Shown here: in pieces, positions 55,146-64,000 of the stretch
Position numbering within the stretch: the first letter of the stretch is position 1
Layout of the letters: each line of letters opens with the position of its first letter
Source of the DNA: CALMFG01 sp963666035
GTDB lineage: Bacteria > Bacillota > Clostridia > Christensenellales > CALMFG01
Reading direction: 5' to 3'
Length of the DNA: 64,000 bases
NCBI GenBank assembly: GCA_963666035.2
Contig: CAXXJI010000003.1
Location: 396,726 to 460,725 of the forward strand
The notes under the pieces: generated by a model
What the model saw: only the letters and a program-made list of their open reading frames with translations
What the model was told of the DNA's origin: nothing
Database searches by the model: none
Made by a program: the position numbers and the translations under genes

Positions 55146-56734
55146 AAAATGCAAGACCGGTTTTAAAAGAACTTTTTATCCTGGCAGCGGTGATTTTGGG
55201 GATGGCCGCTTTCGGTGCATACATGACGAGTGTGGCGGACAGAACCGAGCAGATCGGTGCTTCGGTGGGTGAGAATTTCTTATTAAACGCGTTTCGGCAG
55301 GCTGCGGCAATGGTGATTCTGTATTTGATGGGCTGGCTTTTGCTTTGGCCGTATAAAAACCGGCTGGGGGAAACACAGGTCTATCTTTTGTCTTTCCTTG
55401 TCGGACTTCTAGCATTTGAGATGATATCATCTTTTCTCATCATCTTCATCATCCGCTATACCTACTTGGCGGTGATGGCAGTATATGCTGGGGTTTTAGT
55501 TCTAATCTATTCGAGAACGGCTTTCAAAGGCCAAACCGATACGCTGTGGTTTAAAAAAAATGAAGGATGGACGTTTGTCTTTTGGCTGGCGGGGACAACC
55601 GCGCTGGCGGCAGTGCTTTCCTATGTGCCCATCAATGTACTCTCGTTTGACAGCGTTGAATATATGAGCCTTGGGAAAATGTACGCGTCTCAAGGATATA
55701 TCCAAGATTACTACATCTATCAGATCAGCGGGCATCCATTTATCCCGACGCTGATCAATTCCATTGCCGCTTTTTTTGCTTTCGACTACGCCTATGCCCT
55801 GCAAAACGCATTTTTGGTGATGAGTACATTGCTGTTTGGCTGGCTGATAAAAGTCGAGATTGAGCGGCAGGGCTTTAAGGAAAAAACCGCTGTTTGGCTG
55901 AGTGTATTGGCCACCGGTGTGCTGGCCGTTAATTTTTTCTATCTTTTTTTGGGCGTTTGTCTGGTGCCCAATATCTTTGCGGCGTACACGCTGTTCTTCG
56001 CGGCGGCCTATATGTACCGCTACAATCAGGATGAAAAAACAGAAGATATTATATTAAGTTTTATCTTTATGGCGGCGTTTTGTTTCTCGCGTGTGGAAGG
56101 GCCCTTGATCGCGGCAGTGATATTGGCATATTTCGCACATACACGGCTTAAGACGAGAAGTCTTTTAATTTACTCAACCGGAATATTCGCCGTGGTGACA
56201 CTGTGGTATATCAGTTTCTACCTGCAATCCCCGGCCAAATTCGACGGACAGTTTTTGACGGTAGAGCGTTCGGTGATGGTGGTGGCGGCGTTTTTGGTCA
56301 TTGCATTATACATCTTTATCAAAGAAAGATTTTTCAGTCGCTTTAACCGGCTGCTGTTTTGGCTGTTTATCGGTGCACTGACAGCCGGAGCATTGGTTTT
56401 AAGCGTTTTGGATATAGAAAAATTCATCGGCAACTTAAGTGCCATGTACCAAAACATGTTCTTCTATGGTTTTTGGAAAATCACATGGATATCGTTGGCG
56501 GGCTTTGGCATCGCGGCGCTTTTGCTCAGCCGAAAGCAGGAGATGTTTTTGGAGTGGCTGATACCGATTTTGCTCCTGCTCCTGCTGATCTTATTTGCTT
56601 ATCGGTCTACGCCCTTGCATATTTACTGGTCGGACTCGGGCAATCGGATGCTGTTACATATTTATCCGTTCTGTGTTTATTCGCTGACACTGAACATTTT
56701 AAGCGCTTTTGCGCCCGAAAAGAAGCGAGAATAA
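55142..56734 (+). CDS. Polytopic membrane protein, probable GT-C-type glycosyltransferase
   Basis: 530 residues, about 13 membrane helices. VPINVLSFDSVEYMSLGKMY and the following YQISGHPFIPTLINS resemble the first external loop of GT-C transferases, where an acidic residue is catalytic. The late loop YWSDSGNRMLLHIYPF is also PMT-like. It probably adds a sugar from a polyprenyl-phosphate donor on the outer face. Starts in the stop codon of the previous gene (ATGA). Confidence 0.65.
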   Translation: MKNARPVLKELFILAAVILGMAAFGAYMTSVADRTEQIGASVGENFLLNAFRQAAAMVILYLMGWLLLWPYKNRLGETQVYLLSFLVGLLAFEMISSFLIIFIIRYTYLAVMAVYAGVLVLIYSRTAFKGQTDTLWFKKNEGWTFVFWLAGTTALAAVLSYVPINVLSFDSVEYMSLGKMYASQGYIQDYYIYQISGHPFIPTLINSIAAFFAFDYAYALQNAFLVMSTLLFGWLIKVEIERQGFKEKTAVWLSVLATGVLAVNFFYLFLGVCLVPNIFAAYTLFFAAAYMYRYNQDEKTEDIILSFIFMAAFCFSRVEGPLIAAVILAYFAHTRLKTRSLLIYSTGIFAVVTLWYISFYLQSPAKFDGQFLTVERSVMVVAAFLVIALYIFIKERFFSRFNRLLFWLFIGALTAGALVLSVLDIEKFIGNLSAMYQNMFFYGFWKITWISLAGFGIAALLLSRKQEMFLEWLIPILLLLLLILFAYRSTPLHIYWSDSGNRMLLHIYPFCVYSLTLNILSAFAPEKKRE

Positions 56735-56862
56735 TGGAGCATTCCTTCCTTTTATTCTGCTTTTTTTTATTGTATAATGCTAGTTGAGTAAAAAATTAAT
56801 AAAAAAGTTAATGGAACAGTATTGGATAAGCTGTTCTTGCCATACATGGGGGAATTCGAATT

Positions 56863-58733
56863 TTGCGAAAACAACTCAGTATTTCTCAAATCCTATTTAT
56901 GCTGCTGGACCTGACACTCATCAACGTGGCCTTTTTTCTGGCTATCCAGTTTCGCTTTATCAAAACGCCGGATTGGGGGATATACGGACATATACTTGCA
57001 GACCATGCTGCCCATTTCCATCATTTATCTCGTCGTGTTTAATATATCGCGCGTGTATAAGATGGTCTTCACCCAAAAAATGTGGGACGAGATTCGGTAT
57101 TGTTTCATCGCCAATCTGGTTGCGCCTATTTTGGTTTTGATCTATGCGCATCTGTTCTCGGATCGGCTGCCTTATTCGGTTCTATCTTTTGACCATGTTT
57201 ATCGCCACCTACCTGACGGTGGGCATGCGTCTTGCATTGGGTATTTTGTTCAGTGTGTTTCGTAATATCCGCTACGGCAAACAAAAAGCCGAAAATCCGG
57301 CGAAGGTGATGCTGATCGGGGCGGGCGATGCAGCGAGGCTGGTGATTGACGATTTAAAGTATAAATGCACACTACAATGTGGTGGCTGTGCTGGATGACG
57401 CTGACCATAAACAGAATCGTTTTATCAACGGCGTGAAAGTGGTTGGCACTTTAAGCGATCTGGAGTGGGCCGCAAGGCGGTATGAGATTGACGAAATCAT
57501 TTTCTGCATCAATAAAATCGATGCGGTGAAAAAACGCGATATTTTAAAGCGCTGTGCCGATACCGGACTTAAAATCAAGACCATTCCGTCCATCTACGAT
57601 ATTGTGGACGAAAGCGTCACCGTGACTCATTTTCGTGAGATCGCGATCGAAGACCTTTTAGAGCGCAACCCCGCAGACCTGGACACCGAATCGATCTCTG
57701 GGTATCTGACGGGTAAAACGGTGCTGGTGACCGGAGCGGGTGGGTCGATCGGTTCCGAACTGGTGCGTCAGATTTTGCGGTTTTCGCCCAAAAAGATTGT
57801 GCTGGTCGATTTTTATGAAAACACCACCTATGAACTTTTCTGTGAGATACGCGAACGGCATCAGGCGGTGGAAATGGTGATCGAAATCGGGTCTATCGGC
57901 AACAAAGGAGAAATTACACACATTGTAGAAAAACATAAACCACACGTGATTCTGCACGCGGCGGCGCACAAGCATGTGCCGCTGATGGAGAACAACCCCA
58001 TCCGTGCATTTCGTAACAACGTCATCGGCACGCGCAACGTGGCCGAGGCGGCGAACGAGAACGGCGTAGAACGGTTTGTGATGATCTCGTCGGATAAAGC
58101 GGTGCGGGCCCACCAACGTGATGGGCGCCACCAAGCGTATCGCCGAGATGATTATTGTCGAACTCAGTAAACATTCTAAAACCGTGTTCACATCGGTGCG
58201 TTTCGGGAATGTCCTCGGGTCCCATGGCTCGGTGATTCCGCTGTTTGAACGGCAGATCAAAGAAGGCGGACCGGTGACGGTGACACACAAAGACGTCACG
58301 CGGTTTTTTATGACCATTTCCCGAAGCGGCATTGCTGGTGCTGCAGGCGGGGGCCATGGCCAAAGGCGGCGAGATATTCATGCTGGATATGGGTACACCG
58401 GTGAGGATTGATACGCTGGCACGCAATATGATTAAACTCTGCGGATTTGAACCGGATACCGATATCAAAGTTGTTTATACGGGGCTGCGCCCAGGTGAGA
58501 AGATGTTTGAAGAACTCTCGTTTTCGGAAGAAACCGTGACCAAGACCGAGATCGATAAGATTTTCTGCCTGAAAAACGGTGAGCAGCAGAACAGCGGGCT
58601 GAACAAAGCTTTGGCCGAGATGGAGAAGATTGAGACGGATGAAGCGAAGATGATCGATGCCATTTGGCGGATTGTACCAAAGTATGATGATAACGTAAGC
58701 ACGGGAGATCATTTCCAGCTTCGAAAAACATAA
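56863..58733 (+). pseudogene. CapD/PglF-type membrane-bound UDP-sugar 4,6-dehydratase, five frameshifts as sequenced
   Basis: The family has four membrane helices, a CoA-binding-like region and an SDR domain, and forms UDP-4-keto-6-deoxy-HexNAc. The pieces present are helices (about 56863-57290), AKVMLIGAGDAARLVIDDL (57310), the SDR motif TGAGGSIGSELVRQILRF (57735), HAAAHKHVPLMENNP (57955), SSDKAV (58088) and YTGLRPGEKMFEEL (58478). The frame changes near 56976, 57180, 57370, 58108 and 58310. Each is repaired by removing one extra base from a short run, giving 621 residues, the normal family length. I therefore read it as one gene with sequencing insertions. TTG 56863 after GGGGGA is the likely start. 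Confidence 0.88.
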
Positions 58734-58784
58734 GGAATAATTTAAAAGATTAAAAAATTATAACATAAAAAAGGAATGGTGAGC

Positions 58785-60098
58785 ATGAAAGAACAACTCA
58801 TTAAAAAGATCAAAGATAAGACCGCCGCGATTGCGGTGATCGGGCTCGGTTATGTGGGTTTGCCTCTGGCGGTGGAAAAAGCCAAGGTGGGTTATCACGT
58901 GACCGGGATTTGATGTGAACGCCAAGAAAGTGGCGCTGGTGAATCAGGGCATCAACTATATCGGCGATGTGGTGAACAGCGATCTGGAAGAACTGGTCAG
59001 CAGCGGAATGCTCTCGGCCACCGAGGATTTTGATGTGGTCAAACAGATGGACTGTGTAGCCATCTGTGTGCCGACACCGCTGGATAAATATCGTCAGCCG
59101 GATATCTCTTATGTCAAGAGCAGTGCGATTGAGATTTCAAAGCGCATGCACAAGGGCATGCTGATTGTGCTGGAAAGCACGACCTATCCCGGTACCACCG
59201 AAGAAGTGATGAAACCGATTTTGGAGGAAAGCGGCCTTAAATGCGGCGAAGATTTTTTCCTGGCTTTCTCGCCCGAGCGGATTGATCCGGGCAACAAAAT
59301 CTATAAGACCAAAAACACGCCCAAGGTGGTGGGGGGGCATCACGCCCGCCTGTTACCGAAGTGGCGGCGACTTTGTATGAAAACGTGCTTGAGACCGAAA
59401 TTTTCCGTGCCAAAAGCCCGGCGGTGGCCGAGATGGAAAAAATTCTGGAGAATACCTACCGCAATATCAATATTGCGCTCATCAACGAAATGGCGATGCT
59501 CTGCGATCGTATGGGTATCGATATCTGGGAAGTGGTGGATGCGGCCAGCACCAAACCGTACGGCTTTATGCCCTTCTATCCGGGCCCGGGGCTCGGCGGG
59601 CACTGTATCCCGATCGACCCGTATTATCTCTCATGGAAAGCACGCGAATATGATTACTCCATCCGCCTGATTGAAACCAGCGGCGAGATCAACGAGAGCA
59701 TGCCGAATTTCGTTACTGAAAAGGCGGCGCGCATACTGAACGGGTTTAAAAAATCGGTGAACGGCTCCAATATTCTGGTTTTGGGTGTGGCCTACAAATC
59801 GGACATTGACGATTACCGCGAAAGCCCGTCGCTCAAGATCATTGAGCTTTTAGAGGAGATGGGGGCGGATGTGACTGTGTATGACCCGCATATCAAGGAA
59901 TTTAAGGTGGCAGGCGCGCTTCGTACGGGTGAAGACAGCATCAGCGAAAAGCAAGTGGCAGATTCCGATCTGGTACTGCTGCTGACTGACCATACGGCGT
60001 ATGACTATGAGATGATTGAGAAAAAAGCAAAAGCGATTTTTGATACCAAAAACGGATTCAAGGGATTTGAAAAACGCGATAAAATCTGGTTACTGTAA
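58785..60098 (+). CDS. UDP-N-acetylglucosamine 6-dehydrogenase-like (WbpA type), frameshifted
   Basis: Oxidises the C6 of a UDP-HexNAc to the uronic acid with NAD. ATG 58785 follows AAGGA. Parts: Rossmann motif AVIGLGYVGLPLAVEKAK, CVPTPLDKYRQPD, ESTTYPGTTEEV, SPERIDPGN, PGPGLGGHCIPIDPYYLSWK (catalytic Cys in GGHCIP) and GVAYKSDIDDYRESPSLKII. Three extra bases, a G at 58904-58906, a G in the 7-G run 59331-59337 and a T near 59355, cause the breaks. Removing them gives VTGFDVNAKK and GGITPACTEVAATL and a protein of 436 residues, exactly the WbpA length. Precedes the aminotransferase by 5 bases. Confidence 0.9.
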
Positions 60099-60103
60099 AG
60101 GAA

Positions 60104-61410
60104 ATGGCGATGGATTTTAATACGATAAAAAAACGCAGTGAGAACATTAAAAACGAAATGGTAAAGCGCGCTGAAACCCTGCTGAAAGAAGCGGGGGAAG
60201 CCAAAGATAAGGCGGAAGAGAAGCTGAAAGCGATCACCGAGCAGGGACGGCAAGTGATTTTGAATCTGGCCGAAGATAAGCCGATGGCGCTGATCGACCT
60301 GGCCGCACAGCAGAAGCGGATTGAGGGCGGCATTAAAAAATCCTTTGAACGCATTATGGCGCACGGCAAGTACATCATGGGCCCCGAAGTGGCTGAGCTT
60401 GAAAAACAGCTCTCAGAATATGTGGGGGTTAAGCACACCATATCCTGCTCCAGCGGAACGGATGCGCTGAGTCTGGCGCTGATGGCATTGGGTGTGGGTG
60501 AAGGGGATGCGGTGTTCACCTCGGCGTTCACTTTCTTCGCCACGGCCGAGACCATTGCGCTGTGCGGCGCAACACCGGTGTTTGTCGATGTCGATCCGGT
60601 GACGTTTAATATGGATTTAGGCAAACTTGAAGAAGCGGTGAAAGCGACCAAAAAGAATACCAAACTGAACTTAAAAGCGATCATCACAGTCAGCCTGTTT
60701 GGGGCTTGTGATGGACTATGCCGCGGTGAAGGAAATCGCCGACAAATACGGCTTGAAGGTGATTGAAGACGCGGCGCAGAGTTTTGGCGCTTCGCATAAC
60801 GGAGTGAAATCCGGCACTTTCGGGGACATGGGCTGTACGTCCTTTTTCCCGGCAAAGCCCTTGGGATGCTACGGCGACGGCGGCGCGGTGCTTTACCGAT
60901 GATGATGAGCTTGCCGGGGTCATGCGTTCTTTACGCGTACATGGTCAAGGCACGGATAAATATGACAATGTCAGAATCGGCCTAAACGCGCGGATGGATA
61001 CTGTTCAGGCGGGAATTCTGCTGGAGAAGTTGTCCATATTTGACGATGAGATGGAGAAACGCCAGCAGGTAGCCGCGATTTATGCCGAGCACCTCGGTGA
61101 ATATGTGGATGTTCCGCAGATACCCGAAGGGTATGTATCGGCCTACGCGCAGTATACGGTGAAGCTCCGGAACAATGAGCGAGAGCGGCTGTCCGGCTTT
61201 TTGAAAGCCAGCGGCATCCCGACAGCGGTTTACTATCGGGCGCCTTTGCCTCTGCTGGGTGCGTTTAAGCACTTGGGCTTAAAAGCGGAGGATTTCCCGG
61301 TATCGGTGAAATTAAGCCAAAGCGTCATCAGCCTGCCGATGCATCCGTATTTGGATGACCGTGATTTTGCACGTATCTTTAAGGCTTTTGAAGAATTTTA
61401 TAAAGGATAA
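60104..61410 (+). CDS. DegT/DnrJ/EryC1-type sugar aminotransferase with N-terminal extension, frameshifted
   Basis: PLP enzyme that transaminates a keto-sugar nucleotide. After about 60 charged helical residues comes the family start MALIDLAAQQKRI, SCSSGTDALSLALMALG, FTFFATAETIALCGATPVFV, IEDAAQSFGAS, FFPAKPLGCYGDGGAV (PLP Lys), NARMDTVQAGILLEKL and SLPMHPYL. An extra G near 60701 and an extra C near 60893 break the frame. Repair gives 434 residues. The extension is unusual for the family, and no ribosome site precedes the canonical start (60283). Likely partner of the 6-dehydrogenase and the oxidoreductase on either side. Confidence 0.88.
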
Positions 61411-61413
61411 AAC

Positions 61414-62506
61414 ATGGACAAAGTATTCATACGCAATCATCGGCGCAAGCCGAATTTCAGAGCAGCATATCGAAGCGGCTAAAATGGCGGGAATCACGCT
61501 GAAAGCCGTTTGCGACCTGACACCTGCGAATATCCAGCGGGTGCTGGAAGGCTCTTCGCTGAGTGACGCCGAAAAAAAAGCGGTGGCAGTGTGCGGCGAT
61601 TACCATCATCTTTTGAAAGAGTCCGACGTGGATTTTATCACCATCGCGACCGACAGCGGTTCGCATGCGAAAATCGCGCTGGATTGCATCGCGGCAGGAT
61701 TTCATGTGCTGATCGAAAAGCCGATTGCGCTTTCGCTGAAAGACGCTGACGCGGTGATTGCGGCGGCCAAAGAAAAAAACGTGATGGTAGCGGTTTCGCT
61801 GCAAAATCGGTTTAATCCGGCGGTGAAACAGCTAAAGCGTGCGGTTGACAACGGCGATTTTGGACGGCTGCTGCATGGCTGTGCGCATATCCGGTGGAAC
61901 CGGAACGAGGAGTATTTTACATCCGCGTCCTGGCGCGGTACATGGGCGGCGGACGGCGGAACGCTGTTTAATCAGTGTATCCACAATATTGATATCTTAC
62001 GCTGGGTGATGGGCGGCGAGATTGACGAGGTTTTTGCTTACACCGACCGTTTGGCGCACCCCTATATTGAAACCGACGACATGGGGCTTGGACTGTTAAA
62101 GATGAAAAACGGGGCGTATGGGTTTATTGAAGGCACTATCAACGTGTATCCCAAAAACATGGAGGAAACGCTGTATGTGTTTGGAGAGACCGGCACGGCC
62201 AAGCTTGAGGGCCCTTCGGTTTCAAAAATTGTAGAGTGGCAGGTCAAGGACACAGATGCCGAAGAGACGGTGCTGGCATATGAAAAACTGGCATTGCCCA
62301 AGAAAGGTGAAAAGCATCGGCCGGTGTACGAGAACTTTGCTGCGGCGCTGGCGGGGAAAGAACCCATCTTTGTGGACGCCAAAGCCGGACGGGATGCGAT
62401 TGAAGTGATCTTTGCGATGCTGCTGTCATCCAAGCTGAAAAAGCCGGTTAAACTGCCGCTTTCAGACTTGACCACGATAGACTTTGCCGGTATGTACGAC
62501 AAATAA
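61414..62506 (+). CDS. Gfo/Idh/MocA oxidoreductase (WbpB/WlbA-like), frameshift near the start
   Basis: NAD-dependent sugar-nucleotide oxidase. ATG 61414 follows AAAGGA. An extra A in 61418-61422 breaks the frame; without it the protein starts MDKYSYAIIGASRIS and has 363 residues. NAD motif YAIIGASRISEQHIEAAKMA (G-A-S-R variant), EKPIALSLKDAD (the EKP motif of the family), WRGTWAADGGTLFNQCIHNI (catalytic His region). In the WbpA-WbpB-WbpE pathway this enzyme oxidises C3 of the uronic acid to feed the aminotransferase upstream. Confidence 0.85.
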
Positions 62507-62527
62507 AGGGTAATATAAAAATAAAAA

Positions 62528-62563
62528 AAACGGCTGCCATTTTCGAAGCAGTCGTTTTTGTTA
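62528..62563. terminator. Bidirectional terminator
   Basis: AAACGGCTGC / GCAGTCGTTT stem (one G-U) with A and T flanks, between the convergent oxidoreductase and binding-protein genes. Confidence 0.75.
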
Positions 62564-62576
62564 TTATAGGTTTTCT

Positions 62577-63674
62577 TTATTCCTCTGCAGATGCCGAAGG
62601 ACCGGGGGAGGGCGTTGGCACCGGATCCTCGGGCAGTTCGGTGGACTTGGTGGCTTTGGCATATACCGTACCGTCGGTCAGATAGCTGGTGACATTCTTG
62701 GGCGTGATAATCTCGTAGTTTAGTTCCACAAATTGAGGCAGAAGCGTCTCTGCGCCTTCCCTTAAGATGCGATTGACATAGGTGGCAGTCACTCTGGCCA
62801 TATCGTCGGGCGCATAGATGATGGTAGCGTCAATCCGTTTGGATTTTACATATTCCAACACTTCGGGCTCGCCGCCAACGGTGGTGATGAGAATACCGCT
62901 TTTTCCGGCCTCATCGATCGCTTCGATTGCAGCCAGCGCCATTTCGCCGGTTTCGGCAAACACACAGTGAATGCCGTCATACGCGGTTAGAATCTCAGCC
63001 ATCTTCTCTTTGGCTTTGTCAAAATCATAGTTGCAGGCAGGGGCTTCTACCAGCGTATTATAGCGGCTGTCGTCCACGGCTTCCAAAAAACCGTCATAGA
63101 TGCCCTGCATCCTGGAGGAATCCACACCGCCGCGCAGAAAGACTGTGTTGGTCTCAAAACGGTAGCCTGTGGCGTCCGCCAATTTTTCAAACGTATATTC
63201 ACCAATCTCTTTGCCCATGTTGCGATAAAAAGGACCGATCAGCATTTTTGTATAAGCGTTGATGGATTCAGTCAGGTTGATGACCGGAATATTTGCCACT
63301 TCATATTCACTTAAAATATATTCGAGATTATCAAGATCTGTCGGATCGATCACCAGAATCTGAATATTCTCGTTCATCATATCGGCTAAATCGGAAACCT
63401 GTTTGCTATAATCGCCGCCCGCATAGATGATCTTGACCTGGTAGTCGCTTTCCTCGAAGAGGGCCGAAAAGGTTTCGGCAAACACTTGGTTAAAGCCGTT
63501 TTCCTCAGAGAGGCTGACGCCGATCAACGGACGGGTATCTGTCGGAGCGTCTGAAACGGCCATGCCGGTTGTTGGAGTCGGGTCCGGGGAATTTTTGGAC
63601 GATTTACCGCATGCCGTGAAGACGGACAAAAGAAAAACCGTGCAAAGCGCGATAATCATGAATCGTTTTGTCAT
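62577..63674 (-). CDS. Sugar-binding lipoprotein (periplasmic-binding type 1)
   Basis: 365 residues. Lipobox SVFTAC at about residue 21, then a Ser/Pro-rich linker. The fold is RbsB-like: IGVSLSEENGFNQVFAETFS, VLVIDPTDLDNLEYILSEYE, ADATGYRF, CVFAETGEMALAAIEAIDEA. It captures a sugar for ABC uptake or signalling. No permease or ATPase gene is adjacent in this window. A Pro/Ser/Ala-rich C-terminus ends it. The divergent partner at 63820 shares its upstream region. Confidence 0.88.
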   Translation of the reverse strand: MTKRFMIIALCTVFLLSVFTACGKSSKNSPDPTPTTGMAVSDAPTDTRPLIGVSLSEENGFNQVFAETFSALFEESDYQVKIIYAGGDYSKQVSDLADMMNENIQILVIDPTDLDNLEYILSEYEVANIPVINLTESINAYTKMLIGPFYRNMGKEIGEYTFEKLADATGYRFETNTVFLRGGVDSSRMQGIYDGFLEAVDDSRYNTLVEAPACNYDFDKAKEKMAEILTAYDGIHCVFAETGEMALAAIEAIDEAGKSGILITTVGGEPEVLEYVKSKRIDATIIYAPDDMARVTATYVNRILREGAETLLPQFVELNYEIITPKNVTSYLTDGTVYAKATKSTELPEDPVPTPSPGPSASAEE

Positions 63675-63819
63675 GTAACATAACCTCGTTTAAAAAAAGT
63701 AAACTTAATCTATATCGAAAAGTATTATATAGCAAAAAAACAAAGAATGCAAAACCGGCGGTCTATGTTTTAAAAAAATTAATATATTATCAGAGCGGGA
63801 TATTGTATAATTTAATGTA

Positions 63820-64000
63820 ATGAAAAAAAGCCAGAAGGAAAACGACCGCTCATTCAAATATTTATTCTTTCGTTTGCGCACACTGGCGCTGGTTTTTTTA
63901 ACGGCAGTGTTTTTAGTTTCGTGTGCTTCTTCGTCTGAGGAGATGGTGCTTTTCAGGCGTAAGATTGCCCGGGTGGATATGCCGACGCAGCAGCTGAATA
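63820..64000 (+). CDS. Lipoprotein, 5' part only (runs off the window)
   Basis: 60 residues, open at the window edge. Basic start (KKSQKENDRS), hydrophobic segment and VFLVSC lipobox at about residue 37. A TATAAT lies at 63806-63811, only 8 bases before the ATG, and no ribosome site is visible. The transcript may be leaderless. What follows cannot be judged. Confidence 0.6.
   Translation, partial: MKKSQKENDRSFKYLFFRLRTLALVFLTAVFLVSCASSSEEMVLFRRKIARVDMPTQQLN

Noticed and set aside
57658..58332. 224-residue minus-strand open frame opposite the CapD-like gene
   Set aside because: It only appears because the real plus-strand gene is high-GC; the plus-strand SDR motifs are clear.

Overview
The window looks like a chromosomal stretch of a Gram-positive, probably anaerobic member of the Firmicutes (Clostridia-like). 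The basis is the secG-rnr-smpB-ssrA gene order, strong AGGAGG-type ribosome sites, lipobox lipoproteins, a sortase with a wall-anchored substrate, PadR/DUF2812-type genes and a GltB/GltD pair. No rRNA or tRNA genes were recognised. The species cannot be named from the sequence alone.

Layout. 1-3442: secG, a heavily frameshifted rnr (RNase R), smpB and the tmRNA gene ssrA. 3419-21699: an 18.26-kb genomic island inserted at the 3' end of ssrA. It is bounded by an exact 24-bp direct repeat and carries its own tyrosine integrase. Island cargo, left to right, is an ApeA-like HEPN candidate defence protein, the integrase, a membrane protein, HicA/HicB, a DUF6076-like protein, an excisionase-like HTH protein, a DUF927-like replication ATPase, a large HTH regulator, and divergently from it a BspA-type LRR/InlB-repeat surface protein with a class D sortase. 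A zinc-ribbon protein, a membrane-anchored protein and a glycan-binding-type lipoprotein follow. No relaxase, secretion or phage-structural genes were seen, so it resembles an integrative element or satellite that depends on a helper.

21700-39468: mostly single-gene chromosomal functions. These are a CBS protein, a DUF6323/DUF6179-like pair, a split lipoprotein, an AlbA_2/Schlafen-type protein, a flavodoxin, a surface protein, patatin, lipoyl synthase, a MATE exporter, a papain-like protein, a GIY-YIG protein, uridine kinase, a periplasmic-sensor diguanylate cyclase, rfbD and a DUF554 protein. 39649-48242: glutamate synthase (gltB-gltD), an EamA transporter, a PadR/DUF2812 operon with palindromic operators, and a small zinc-ribbon protein. 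48249-50699: pgi and an aldose-epimerase-like gene.

50802-62562: a surface-polysaccharide locus. rfbA-rfbC-rfbB make the dTDP-rhamnose precursor, with rfbD 13 kb away. They are followed by a GT2 glycosyltransferase, two membrane proteins, a CapD/PglF-type 4,6-dehydratase, a UDP-sugar 6-dehydrogenase, a DegT aminotransferase and a Gfo/Idh oxidoreductase. The last three match the first steps of a 2,3-diamino-uronic acid pathway. The window ends with a sugar-binding lipoprotein and the start of another lipoprotein.

A recurring feature is single-base frameshifts, nearly always one extra base in a short run, in rnr, in six isolated genes and densely in 56.9-61.4 kb. Removing the extra base restores family consensus and normal length, so I read most as sequencing or assembly indels rather than gene decay.
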